NCBI RefSeq assembly: GCF_000275845.1
Contig: NW_006766927.1
Location: forward strand, 117,478 to 130,692
Direction of reading: 5' to 3'
Length of the DNA: 13,215 nucleotides
From: Dichomitus squalens LYAD-421 SS1
Taxonomy: Eukaryota > Basidiomycota > Agaricomycetes > Polyporales > Polyporaceae
A program made the translations under genes and the position numbers. Numbering within the stretch: position 1 is the first letter of the stretch; each line of letters starts with the position of its first letter. The notes under the pieces are model-generated. The model ran no database searches and was not told the DNA's origin. It was given only the letters and a program-made list of their open reading frames with translations. Of this stretch, positions 1 through 9,644 are shown piece after piece.

Positions 1-49
1 GAAGGCAGCGGCGGCGCCGAGAGGGGGAGAGGGAGCGTTTGCGAAGACC
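1..49 (-). CDS. possible N-terminus of a minus-strand gene cut by the window edge
   Basis: On the minus strand an ATG at 49-47 opens 16 codons (MVFANAPSPSPLGAAA) to the window edge. It has a G at +4, and the 60 nt before it on that strand are rich in C and T, as is common in fungal 5' leaders. No domain can be judged from 16 residues. The same frame also stays open upstream of this ATG, so neither the start nor the gene itself is secure. The opposite-strand frame at 50-289 is rich in arginine and cysteine and looks non-coding. Confidence 0.18.
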
Positions 50-457
50 ATGCCAGGCGAGGACGGAGGCAAGCGAGAGGGCAAGGCTAGGAAGCTGGAC
101 ACGCATGTCGCGAACTGCGCACGTCGTCGACGGCGTCGATGTAGCTGGGGGTACGCAGTGAAGCTATGTAGTGCTGGGTACATGCTCAGGGGACGATACA
201 CGGCGTTGCGGTGCGCGTCAGTAACGACCTCCGATAAAGGCGGCCCCGCTTATTCACGTCATGACCTTTACTATCTCGTCGCAGGATAGTATAATGCCTT
301 CGAACGCGTGTACCTCGAACAATCCAGACTGAAAGATACACAGCGATACTCTGGCATATGTATGCAAACGACATCGATGTCTCCATAGCATGCGCGCAGA
401 TGAGTTACGTACATATTCAGCCAATCAGTCGTCCATTGCACCAGTCCTGGTCATTGA
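50..457. other. intergenic, no gene recognised
   Basis: About 400 nt to the left of the F-box stop codon. It holds only short frames with no recognisable family. It would contain the 3' flank of the F-box gene, and possibly the promoter of a minus-strand gene beginning near 49. I see no clear polyadenylation hexamer, repeat or RNA gene. Confidence 0.5.
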
Positions 458-2329
458 TCACCAATTATCGCTCGTCTTTCCCAGCAAATAGCCTCCATAA
501 ACCACTGGGCCACCTACCACTCCTCGTAGTCGTGCAAGGCAGGCTGGACTGCTGTCATCACGACACGTCGAAGGAATGCGAACCCTTCCGTCCTTCATTG
601 CATCTTCCAGCCACGGACGATGTCTCATCGTCTCGTATTCCCAGAATATGAGGGTTTTCAGACTTGGTGCCCCTTTCAGTGCACGCTGCTCGAACACGGG
701 CTGTAAAGTCGAACACCTCCAGCGGATATGTTCTTCAGCATCCCTCGAAGCGTACGTCACCGTGTCGCACCCTTCCGGGAGGTTTGTTGGCTCATGCGTG
801 TTCTCAATTGCCCAACAGAGAACCAAGTTTTGCAAGGCCGGACAAGGTAGATGCGTGGAGGGAGCGTCGGCCGTGGTCGTGCATTGAGCAAGTGCTGGGA
901 GGACGGAGTTAGGGCCGGTTGCTCCGCACACGGTGAGAGAGGTGAGATGGGGGAAGGCCTGTAAGGGAACGGCCCAATCCTCGACGGTACATGTTGAATC
1001 CCTCCACGGTGTGCCGTACGAATGAAACGTCTCATCGAGCACCTCCAGATGGGTCACATGCATCCCTTGGAAGTAGTCCCGCAAGAAAACTTCGCCCAGC
1101 GATGAGGCATAAGCCAAGCGCAATTTCCAGACTTGTTGAGAGTGGTCTGCAAAGCACTCCAGTTCCCACGAGCATTCATCGTGTATGCGCAGAGCAACTC
1201 TGTCGAACGGGCGGCTTCGAAAGAGATGACAAGGTATGAGGTCGGCAAGGCTCTGTATATCTTCTCCGGCTGCATAGATGAGGGCGGTTAGAGGAACGGA
1301 TATGGCATTTAGCATCGCGCAGACCGAAGTGTCTGAGGTGTCGAAGATTCCGAGCTCTTTGAGCAAGGGAAGGTGTACGACAGCAACGTCTCCCGGCACC
1401 GGCCACTCGTACGGGATCGCATAGTCGCTAAATTGCAAGGTCTCGATATTGGGACAGTTGCGCAGCGCCCGCAGCAGAACCCGAGGATCCGGAGACATGA
1501 CATCTGGATCGTAATGGGATTCGGCCAGCTTGACTCTCCGTAAGGATCTGGCAGTGAACAGAGGGAAGAATTCCGCCGGGCTGATGAACACCTCGTGCAG
1601 GTGGGGAAGATTGATTTCAGAGAAGCGCGGCAAACTCGTCAGGTCAAATCGCCCTAGTTGCGCATCCTCGTCTCCACCACAGATGTCGAGTGTTTCTAGT
1701 GCTGGCGTGCTCTTCTCCAACAGCCGGGGCAAATCGTGTAGCAGCCTGCCGTCGACGTAGAGCTGTAGAGAACTGATCCGATACGAATGAACAGACAGCT
1801 CGACAGGAAGAGAAGATAGTGGGTGGAGCTCGTCTGGTCCCATAATCTTTGCTTTGATGAGGCATGGGCAGGACCTTTCGAGAGACGCGGCTGTGACCGG
1901 TCGGACGTCCTCGCGTCCGGCCATAACCGTCCCATCGTAGTAAAAGAAAGTTAGCCCTGAAACTGCTGCTGCCCAGAATTGAGGCGTGGAGAGGTAGACA
2001 GAGCGCCATCGCCGGCAGACGGACGTCAGATGGACGCTTCTCCAGTCCTTCCACGTCTGACCGAATATCTTGAGCAGCAGCTCAGGGGGAAGCGTGTGGA
2101 TCGGTGCGGCAGCATTATGGAGGGAGGGCATCGTGTAGGAGAGGAGGCGGTACTCGTCCGATTTCCTCAGTGTCCAGGCTCGGATCTCATCGCTGCTGAG
2201 CCTAGCGAGACTAGCACGGTCGGGTTCTGGCACTGACGACGCGAAGTCGGGGAAGGGAAGCGTATCGGAGTGTTGGTGGTGCATTTCAGTGCCTTGCTTT
2301 ACGAGATCAGCATATGTGAGCAACTCCAT
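458..2329 (-). CDS. F-box domain protein with leucine-rich C-terminal region, single exon
   Basis: This is an uninterrupted 623-residue frame, by far the longest in the window, from an ATG at 2329 to a TGA at 460-458. Residues about 76-120 form an F-box: PIHTLPPELLLKIF, then a spacer, then SVCRRWRSVYLSTPQFW. This is the usual agaricomycete form, in which the domain follows a charged helix (here about residues 46-62). The rest is leucine-rich with irregular LxxLxL-type spacing, as in F-box proteins whose C-terminus selects the target. By family knowledge it would bind Skp1 in an SCF ubiquitin ligase and recruit an unknown substrate for ubiquitination. Such proteins are very numerous in these fungi and vary rapidly, so the substrate cannot be predicted. 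No intron is needed. Two more methionines (16 and 67) precede the F-box, but the first is preferred because it gives the longest frame. The gene faces away from the P450s and is probably unrelated to them. Confidence 0.88.
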   Translation of the reverse strand: MELLTYADLVKQGTEMHHQHSDTLPFPDFASSVPEPDRASLARLSSDEIRAWTLRKSDEYRLLSYTMPSLHNAAAPIHTLPPELLLKIFGQTWKDWRSVHLTSVCRRWRSVYLSTPQFWAAAVSGLTFFYYDGTVMAGREDVRPVTAASLERSCPCLIKAKIMGPDELHPLSSLPVELSVHSYRISSLQLYVDGRLLHDLPRLLEKSTPALETLDICGGDEDAQLGRFDLTSLPRFSEINLPHLHEVFISPAEFFPLFTARSLRRVKLAESHYDPDVMSPDPRVLLRALRNCPNIETLQFSDYAIPYEWPVPGDVAVVHLPLLKELGIFDTSDTSVCAMLNAISVPLTALIYAAGEDIQSLADLIPCHLFRSRPFDRVALRIHDECSWELECFADHSQQVWKLRLAYASSLGEVFLRDYFQGMHVTHLEVLDETFHSYGTPWRDSTCTVEDWAVPLQAFPHLTSLTVCGATGPNSVLPALAQCTTTADAPSTHLPCPALQNLVLCWAIENTHEPTNLPEGCDTVTYASRDAEEHIRWRCSTLQPVFEQRALKGAPSLKTLIFWEYETMRHRPWLEDAMKDGRVRIPSTCRDDSSPACLARLRGVVGGPVVYGGYLLGKTSDNW

Positions 2330-2358
2330 CTAGTCCTTGAACGTACCGACTAGACTTC

Positions 2359-3087
2359 ATGTGGTGTCACGAAGGAACGAGCCCTGGAGGCGTTACTGAG
2401 GACGTGGCTCTCCCACGTGCAATGGAAGTAGCGGCAGACTGCCTCGTGGCAACTTACCCACGGTTACCAAGGTGTCGTGGTATTACCCGGCAATATATCA
2501 TGACGAGACTACGTCAGAATATGCAAAATGTAACGGTAGAGAAACGAGAGCACCTCAAGTCCGTCAACGACATGGAAGGGTATCACACACTCCATAGCCC
2601 CGAGATCAAGAGCAATGTGCCTCCGAATGCATTGGAATCGTACATCCTAGGCTCGGACGAGACAATCGCATCGAAGGTTCCATGAAGTCAATTTGGCAGC
2701 GCAGCTCCAAACCGACTGTGATCGCAAGTGGCCAAGCGACTTACGTGGAACTGGTACACTTTCAACCCAACATCCCATAATAACACTAGCATTACGACGC
2801 CTCCGGAGGCACTATTTTGGACATTGCCGGCTCCTTCGAGTCGTTGTTTCTTCTCGGCCACTGTAAATTCGGGCGATCCTGAGCATCCACTGTCAGCGAA
2901 CGCCGTCTCTCAACGACATGACTCGGAAAGCGATCCTCTGTGCAGATGGAGAGGTCTAGTAAGGTATGTTCATGTCTGTGTTCCAGTTGAAGTAGCTAAC
3001 CGTTGTCGAGACGACCTGTCGGCGGTGTCCGCGGGACCAGCAGGGCACCTGGGAAACCATTGCCGGAGTATGCCATCGGAGTGTTAG
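2359..3087 (+). other. weak candidate coding region, one frame with two stops
   Basis: One plus-strand frame runs from an ATG at 2359 to a stop ending at 3087, broken only by TGA codons at 2683-2685 and 2719-2721, so it is two open blocks of 108 and about 119 codons. About ten stops would be expected by chance over this length. I could not find a frame-preserving GT-AG intron that removes both stops. Neither block resembles a family I know, and the second block is rich in Ser, Pro, Arg and Cys, as non-coding frames often are. It could be a decayed gene, a short spliced gene, or chance. The left part overlaps the likely promoter of the divergent F-box gene. Confidence 0.15.
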
Positions 3088-3117
3088 CGTCGGTGCTAGG
3101 AGCGTCGAATGGACTGG

Positions 3118-3738
3118 CTAGGGCAAATATGCTGGAGAGACGAGACCCGCAGTAGATGTTGCCGCATCTTGCGACGGCGTCGCTAAAGTATGGATCAATT
3201 CAAGGGGTGTATTTATTGGTACGCACGCGTCGTTTGAACCGAAGACGTACGCCCGGGTGCTCGGAACGCATCGTGAAATTGTTGTTAGTCCTGAGTCATA
3301 GAGGCTGATGGTGTGGATTTGAGATAGTCCTATGGCCCTGGTTTCAGGAGTGAAACGTCCGACTTGAGCCAATGAACGCATCTATGAGAGCATCGGTTAA
3401 TGCGACCTATCAAGAACGTTCTCCGTTGACTCAAAGCGTGACCGAACGTATTTACTTATCTGTAAGTCGCTCAACTGTGCCTGCTGGTCGAGTATCGTAG
3501 ACAGAATAGCGCGATACACAACTTCTTGCTTGGTGTAGAGGCTCTGCTCTTCTAGTCGAGCTGTGACAGAACGTTTCAGACGTCGCCAAGCGCCATATAC
3601 GACAGATTCCATCGCTTGTTGATGAGATCCACAATCGCGACGTACGAGACGGGCTCTCACGCGTCGCAGCATGAAGTCAAAGTCAGTCAATGTTGAGACC
3701 GAGCAAGTCATGCCTTGTGCTGCGTCAGCTGGCGTCAA
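3118..3738 (-). pseudogene. possible downstream part of a decayed minus-strand gene
   Basis: Two open blocks, 3738-3397 (113 codons) and 3381-3118 (87 codons), lie in the same minus-strand frame as the candidate gene just upstream at 4380-3760. They are separated from it and from each other only by TGA at 3762-3760, TAA at 3399-3397 and TAG at 3384-3382. The first block has a helix-prone, charged middle (SVTARLEEQSLYTKQEVVYR) that could form a coiled coil. No family is recognised. I found no intron that removes these stops while clearly keeping the frame. The best reading is that either one gene has decayed or unseen introns remain. Confidence 0.2.
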
Positions 3739-3759
3739 ACGTGCTCCTTGTTCATGGTG

Positions 3760-4380
3760 TCACTGCGTGTTGACATCGGTCAGACGCACACGAAGCGAAC
3801 GAACAATGATAGAGCTCACTTTGTCAACACAGAGATTGCATTTGGATTTCACTCGCGTTGTTCTAATACACCTTGCTCCTATGAGTCGCTGTAACACAGT
3901 GAAGGCATCTGATCCTACCGCACGTGCACATAGGTCTGTGCGTTTCAAGTTGGCGAGATGCGCCGCTGCCTTCTTCGTGGGGCCATGAGGCATACTTACT
4001 GAGTCATCGTCCGAGATAGAAGTTGACCAACTGAAGGATTCGCAAGCTAGATAGACAAGTGGAACGAGGTACACTTGGCGTCTGAGGCTCAAGAACGCGC
4101 TTGAGCGCAGGGTTTGTGGAGTCCTTTGGAGTTGCTCAAGAAAACGCGCAGCACAGCGGGGCGCTCGGTACATCTGCCTGTTGCGGCAGAAGAAATCCAA
4201 TCGTGGCATTATCCCCGTTATCCCCATGGTCGGCCTTTTGGACTTCAGCAGACACGGATCGACCTGTCATGTCAATGATTAATTTGCAGTGCCAGCTTGA
4301 TAGAACGTGCCTTTAGATACGTCAATGTTCGTTGTGGCTTTGAACAGTAGGTTTGATACCATTGGCATGACGTCGCGCAT
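3760..4380 (-). CDS. candidate hypothetical gene with one intron, function unknown
   Basis: The minus-strand frame is open from 4593 to 3763 except for TAA at 4281-4279 and TGA at 4269-4267. Both lie inside a 57-nt segment (4320-4264) that begins GTATCT, ends ATGACAG, and is a multiple of three. Removing it as an intron gives continuous coding. The first ATG in the frame is at 4380 (start MRDVMPMVSNLLFKATTNID), giving two exons (4380-4321 and 4263-3760) and about 187 aa ending at a TGA. The product is basic and cysteine-containing, with one moderately hydrophobic patch (VYLVPLVYLACESF), and I recognise no domain. Low stop density together with a frame-keeping intron is unusual for random sequence, but codon use is not obviously coding. 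The same frame continues in open blocks to 3118, so this may be part of a larger broken gene, such as an old transposon frame. Confidence 0.25.
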
Positions 4381-4620
4381 CCGTGGCGCCTGCCAGCCTG
4401 GCCTCACTGACCAAGCAGAAGTCGTGATCGCTGGGATCGCGCCGATGGCGTGTGCGCCATGGAATACTAATCTATCAGCTTGGAGGTGACAAGTACGGTT
4501 CTCCAGAAGAAAAGTTCTATGATGCGCGACTTCCGCATCTTCATGAAGTGATGACTCACCAGGACGAGCAAATGACGAGCCGTGCCCCGAGCCTTAGCTC
4601 AGCTTTTCTTCAGTTGCTCG

Positions 4621-5522
4621 AGTGCAAAGCCGGTTAAGCCCAGTGAACCTTGGTGGAGTGCGCTGAAGAGATGGGAAGGTTCTTCGGTCCGAGTTCGCCC
4701 AACTTCACGGTTCATCGAAACTTGATAGTACGCCCTCGTGTTGTGCATTGTGCAAGGCAAATATTGAGTGTCGCCTCGTCTGTTACCGTCAGCCGCCCAA
4801 AGTTCGAGATGGCAGACGCCGATCTGCCAGACCGATGCGATGGTCGCGGAATCTCAGCCGGCCTCATTAGCGCCTATGAGCGCCTAATGATGTCGTCAAT
4901 ATTGTCACTTGTGTGACTTACTGCATCACCGCTTCACAGCGTCCAACGACGATGATAACCCACTGAATCTGCAGTTGCGAGCGAATTGCAGCGTCGAAGC
5001 AGCGGTTGGGGTAACTTTCACCATATTGCGCCAATTGCTGGCAGGAACATCATAGCTTCCGACGGTGGCGAATAAGCTCACCCAGATAAGGCTCGCCCGG
5101 TGCCCTGGTACAGTACTATCTCCCCTTCTCCTATTCGTGGTAGCTGGGAACTCGCTCGCCTTCACTGAGCCGTGTTAGTGACTTTTGTCAGGTTCGCCAT
5201 AGCACTACCTTGTCAATCGAAGGGGCAGGCGTCGATCTCCCGGTCGATAGCAGAAAATGGACGTTACAGGGACCCGGCAGTGCTTCAAGGACTTGTTACG
5301 CGGATGCACTGCGAACGATGGAATGAAGCTTTTCTGCGAGCAGTATTGCTGCCGCGCTTTGTCGCCCACACGGGCCACTCTACCTTCGGCTTATTGGCGT
5401 TTGGCCACTCTTCGTCTTGACGGGTCGCGTAAGCTAATTCACCAGGATTCGCGCCCATGAGAGGATGACTTGAGACTTTGACAGACAGATATCGCCATGT
5501 TCCGCGCATCATGGCCACCCAG
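4621..5522. other. intergenic upstream of P450 gene A, no gene recognised
   Basis: About 900 nt with only short frames. The longest is a minus-strand frame at 5165-4926 (79 codons), which resembles nothing I know. There is a small imperfect inverted repeat at 4865-4889. The right part must include the promoter of the P450 gene that starts at 5592. I see no tRNA, transposon terminal repeat or P450-derived fragment. Confidence 0.5.
4865..4889. repeat. short imperfect inverted and direct repeat
   Basis: CATTAGCGC is followed six bases later by GCGCCTAATG, a near-perfect inverted repeat with one unpaired C. The same stretch can be read as a direct repeat, GCGCCTATGA then GCGCCTAATGA. It could be a chance structure or a small operator-like site about 700 nt upstream of P450 gene A. 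Confidence 0.3.
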
Positions 5523-5529
5523 TATATAT
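5523..5529 (+). promoter_or_regulatory. TATA box of P450 gene A
   Basis: TATATAT lies 69 nt before the ATG at 5592 and is followed by a C/T-rich leader (about 5541-5580) typical of fungal transcription start regions. The downstream paralog has a TATA-like element at nearly the same distance, which supports the assignment. Confidence 0.55.
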
Positions 5530-5591
5530 GAGGTGACTGCCAGTCCTCTCTTCCCCATCAAACTCCAGCCCTACTCGAGATCCTAGCAGTC

Positions 5592-7885
5592 ATGCATACT
5601 ACGCTTTTGGCAGCAGCTTTTTTGGCAGTTCTCGCCTACGCTTCCTGGAAGTACTTCCTATCCGACCTCATCCTGCCGTCTCCGCTGGATGATCTTCCAG
5701 CTCCCCCTTCACTGTCGTTCATCAAAGGTGACTCATGATTTCTTGTCGCATGTACACAGCCTCACGACGTGAATGTAGGAAACGTGGCAGATATTACCTC
5801 TCGTCAGAGCTGGAGATACTGGAGGCAACATGCGAAGACGTACGGCCCTGTCTCTGTATTGCATGGTCTTCTTGGCGTAGGTGGCCCACATTTTCTTTAG
5901 CGTCTGTATGCTACTTAGACTACTGTAGACCAAGATACTCGTGGTCTTTGACCCAAGGGCATTGCATAGTATTCTCCTGAAGGACGCAGAAAACTTCCCA
6001 CAGCGTCTCTCTCCATCAGAGTGAGCATTCACGTTCATCGTTTGCGTGGGACTTGTTTAATTTGTGTCGGGTGAGCTAGCGATCTGAACATGCTCCTTGG
6101 TCCGGGACTCCTCACATCAGAAGGATCACAACACCGCCGACAGCGCAAGCTCTTGAACCCCGTCTTCTCTGCCGCCCATCTGCGCCATATGACCGACATG
6201 TTCTACGAAATCTCGCACAAGGTATGTCGCTAGCTGGTCGTGTGGCTCATGCCGTAAGTTAGTAGCTCAAAATGCCGTTAGCTCTGCGCTGCCATCGGAG
6301 ACCGCGTAGCTAAAGAGGCGGCGGTCGTTGATATGAACGGGTGGATGGCCCGCGTTACGCTCGAGATTCTCGGGCAGGCAGGCTTCGGATACTCTTTCGA
6401 CAACTTCATGGAAGATTCGACAGACGCGTATGGGGACTCCATCAAGAACTTCTTGTGCGTCAAACCGAGACAGTATCCGCGTTCCCTTTCTGTACACTGA
6501 TGCCGCACTGCGCGTTGAAGCCCCGTTTTCTCCAGGCTTCCTCTGCTCCCCATCGTCCTTCCATGGATGACGTATCTCGCTCCGGACCACCTCATCAAGA
6601 ACATACTGCGGCTGCTGCCTCATGCGGGCCTGCGCCGTATGATGGATATCTCGGACACCATGGAACGCCGGTCAAAAGAGATAATTGCGGAGAAAAAAGC
6701 AGCATTAACCAAGGGAGACCAGACCGTCGTGGACCAGGTGGGCGAGAGAAAGGACATCATGAGTATCCTCCGTCAGTCCTAGGCAGCTATGTGCTATGTA
6801 ATTCTGATGACTGACGCTGATCGAGCGCTGTCAACGAAACAGTCAAAGCCAACATGATAGCGCTGGACCAAGACAAGCTCACAGACACAGAGCTCTGCGC
6901 TCAAATGTCGTACGTTCTTTGCATCGGATCGGAATTCAGGGCGCTGCTGAGCAGCCAAATGGATGTCTTGTAGAACCTTCATCCTCGCAGGGATGGATAC
7001 GACTTCAAACGCTCTCACACGTACGCTCCAAGTCCTCGCACAGCATCCCGAGGCGCAGAAGAAGCTTCGGGCCGAGATCTTAGAAGCCCACAATGGCGAA
7101 ATGAGGATGGACTATGACGCGCTTTGCAAACTTCCGTACCTTGACGCGGTCATTCGAGAATCACTGCGTCTGTACGCACCTGTTGCGTTGCTTCCCCGTC
7201 GGTGAGTCCTGATTCATAATATGCGTAGCGAGACTATATGGACCATTGTTCGGCGACTACAGCCCCACAAAGGATGCAGTACTGCCCCTCTCGGCGCCCA
7301 TTCGGGGCAAGGACGGTGCGCTTCTACGTGAGGTTCTCGTCCCCAAGGGCACACGCATTGTCGTGAACCTCCAGGCCAGTAATGTCAACGAGGCGTACTG
7401 GGGGGAGGATGCATACGAATGGAGGCCTGAGCGTTGGCTCGAGCCGCTCCCTGAAGCCCTAGAGGAAGCACGTATCCCGGGCATATATTCGCACCTGTGA
7501 GCATTTCACGCCGGTAGCATTCAACAGTTATCAGCACTGACACGCAACTGTTCCCACGATAGGATGTCATTCATGGGTGGATCACGCGCATGCATGTGAG
7601 TTGACCTTCAACTATGTATATTTGGTATATGTTCATCAAGCTTCATGATGTAGTGGATTCAAATTCGCACAGCTGGAAATGAGTGAGTTCATGTGCGAGA
7701 GTTTTGGAGACAGTACTGAGTGATCTTATCTCGCATCAGAGGTCGTCCTCTCCGTCCTGTTGATGGCCTTCTCATTTGAGCTCACCGCCAAGGAGATCGC
7801 CTGGAACTCTGGCCCTGTATCCTATCCTACAATGGGTTGGGAGAACATGAAGCCGGAGATGTTGTTGCGGGTGAAAGCTTTATGA
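5592..7885 (+). CDS. cytochrome P450 monooxygenase (gene A), 12 exons, intact
   Basis: Heme-thiolate monooxygenase of 537 aa, expected in the ER membrane and fed electrons by cytochrome P450 reductase. Exons: 5592-5727, 5779-5876, 5929-6020, 6080-6221, 6282-6454, 6536-6771, 6843-6909, 6974-7201, 7263-7496, 7563-7595, 7654-7682, 7740-7885. All introns are GT-AG, 51-81 nt, and the phase is continuous to a TGA. Residues 1-22 form the hydrophobic anchor, followed by the hinge LPSPLDDLPAPP. Further hallmarks are HRRQRK in the C-helix region, I-helix AGMDTT (320-325), K-helix ESLR (E377 to R380), PERW (446-449) and heme loop FMGGSRACIG, with C479 as the axial ligand. The ATG at 5592 is chosen because it gives the full anchor and follows the TATA box and leader. 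The style fits agaricomycete P450 families such as CYP5150 or CYP5037, but family and substrate cannot be named without a search. A tandem paralog lies 1.8 kb downstream, with a dead copy in between. Confidence 0.9.
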
Positions 7886-7957
7886 ACTAGATCTTGCGGT
7901 TGCGGAATAGTGTACCAATTTGTCGAGAATAGAGCTAGTCCGACGTATGCGTTCATC

Positions 7958-9008
7958 GAAAGCCAAAATGGCGGCCGCAGAGAAGAGAAGTTGATGAGTG
8001 AAGGGCTCCTCGCACAGATGTTGTAAGTTCCGTCCTTTCCTTCTACGGACTAGTCCGCGTTTAAGCTGCGATTCTCCTCCCAGCACATACATCCTTGCTG
8101 GGACGGATATATGTAAGCTCTGAGAGGCTCTCACGCACGCTCCACATCATGCTCCCTGAGAACCGCTGCGTCCAAGTTGAGTTTCATGCTGAGTTTCTCG
8201 AAGCGGCCAGGGTAATATGATGATTCCGACCTCCCTTCATCGGTTGTATGAAACTCCCGTACCTCGACGCGATGTATCGCGAGAGGCTGCGTCCGTATGC
8301 GCTATCTTAAATTCATGATCAAATGTTAGATCCTCACTGGTCTTGCCTTGTTCGAGTCCTCACAAATCTCACAGTGCATCCTGAGATGTCGTGCTAACCC
8401 TGTTCCGTGCGCTTGAAGGACAGAAAACGATACGCTGATCAGCGAGCTGGCAATACCTAGTGGCACGATGGTCGTTACCAACGGGCTAGAGTGTCGACTG
8501 ATACAGAGAGCTCTGCCAGCGGCGATTTGGATGCGAATGTCCCTCCGCTCTTCCACAAAAGGTAGGACCACGTGCGTTCGGACCAACTGGTTCCGAGCCG
8601 TCAGTCGGAGCGCTCAGGGCGCCGCGCTACCCTAGTCTCTCGAGGAGACAGGTTATACTCGGACTTGTGGGTTTTGGGGCGCTGGCTTCGCAGTGCAGAA
8701 AGCATTCTGACACGTCGATAGGCCGACCTTCACTGGTGGCATGTACTACTTGTGCATGTGAGCACGCGATAGGCACAAGAATCTTGCTGACGCGTCTTCG
8801 TGACGGAGGATCCAAGTTGTCCCATTTGAAGATGAGTAAGCAACCTTGTATCTCCTTCTTGTGACACAGTTTCTCAGCATATACGCATCCCCCAGGTCAT
8901 CTCGTTCATCCTGATACCGCGTTCTTCGAGCTAACCGGTAGGCCGATTACTTGGGATGCCTCGACTGTCAACTATCCGACAATGGACGAAGAGAGTACCA
9001 AACCCTAG
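7958..9008 (+). pseudogene. cytochrome P450 relic, exons 7-12 only
   Basis: Degenerate copy of the flanking P450s. Recognisable pieces, numbered after gene A: exon 7 at about 7958-8022 (KAKMAAAEK, then after a frameshift LLAQM and a GTAAGT donor); exon 8 at about 8084-8309 (TYILAGTD, then stops, then KLPYLDAMYRERLRPYA); exon 9 at about 8415-8546 (LISELAIPSGTMVV, then an AIW...DAN remnant with a gap); heme-loop exon 10 at about 8668-8698, damaged so that the cysteine is out of frame; exon 11 at 8807-8835 (GSKLSHLKM with a GTAAGC donor); and exon 12 at about 8894-9008 (FELTGRPITWDAS, VNYPTM, then an early TAG at 9006-9008). The I-helix motif is broken (AGTDIC), although E..R of the K-helix survives. 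Nothing matching exons 1-6 is present: the relic begins about 73 nt after the stop of gene A. It resembles A in some exons (PSGTMVV) and B in others (EEST near the end), so it is best seen as a third family member, truncated and dead. Confidence 0.85.
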
Positions 9009-9580
9009 GTATCGCTGCGATTGAGATCGCTACATTAGTAGTGTCGCTGAAGGAAGGTGTGAACTTGTACGACAGCATGCACTCACCTGGTACCCAATTG
9101 TACGTATGCTTCGATTATACTAAGCTCATAGCATCAGCATCCTGGCTATCTCAAGTCGCACCCGGTGGGAGACCAAAGCGACGGCTCCCTAAGCGATGGG
9201 CAAGGATGACCCGACGAAACTCTGTGCGTGATCCAGTAGATTGTATTTCCAGCACGGGCTGACTTCCCTGCGCTAGTCCGGAGACGTCTCGAGCGCTAAG
9301 AGCTAAGGTGACACCCGGGCATTTCAGATTGGCATGCACCTCAAATGGGTTGGTTGCGGCTGCCCCCTGTTCACACAAAACGTCATTAAAAGTACGCATA
9401 CTGTAAGAGATTCGAATGCTGCGGCTCTCTGCCATGTACGACTCGTGCGCCTCTTAGCGGGGGCATTTGCTCGCTGGGTAATTGTCTCCACAAATCGAAT
9501 CGTCTCGGGACCTTTGCTTCCGTTTGAGGGGAGAAGGCTGTTTGCTCTATTTCCCAGCAGCAATACTGGGTTGAAACTGA
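9009..9580 (+). other. spacer between P450 relic and gene B
   Basis: About 570 nt with only short frames and no convincing P450 remnant. The right end contains the promoter of gene B, including a CAAT sequence at about 9561 and the TATA-like element after it. Several plus- and minus-strand frames of 76-103 codons cross the region, but none resembles a known protein. Confidence 0.45.
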
Positions 9581-9587
9581 TATAAGG
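9581..9587 (+). promoter_or_regulatory. TATA-like box of P450 gene B
   Basis: TATAAGG lies 64 nt before the ATG at 9645, nearly the same spacing as the TATA box of gene A (69 nt). A CAAT sequence lies about 20 nt further upstream. Confidence 0.5.
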
Positions 9588-9644
9588 CTAGGTGGAACAC
9601 GAGCAAGGTACTCCATATCTTGCTATACTACGATATTCGCTACC

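Noticed and set aside
1644..2054. 136-codon minus-strand frame inside the F-box gene
   Set aside because: A shadow frame within a clear 623-codon gene on the same strand, with arginine- and serine-rich non-coding composition.
6267..6623. 118-codon minus-strand frame opposite P450 exons 5-6
   Set aside because: It is antisense to exons 5 and 6 of gene A and crosses their intron; it has no similarity of its own.
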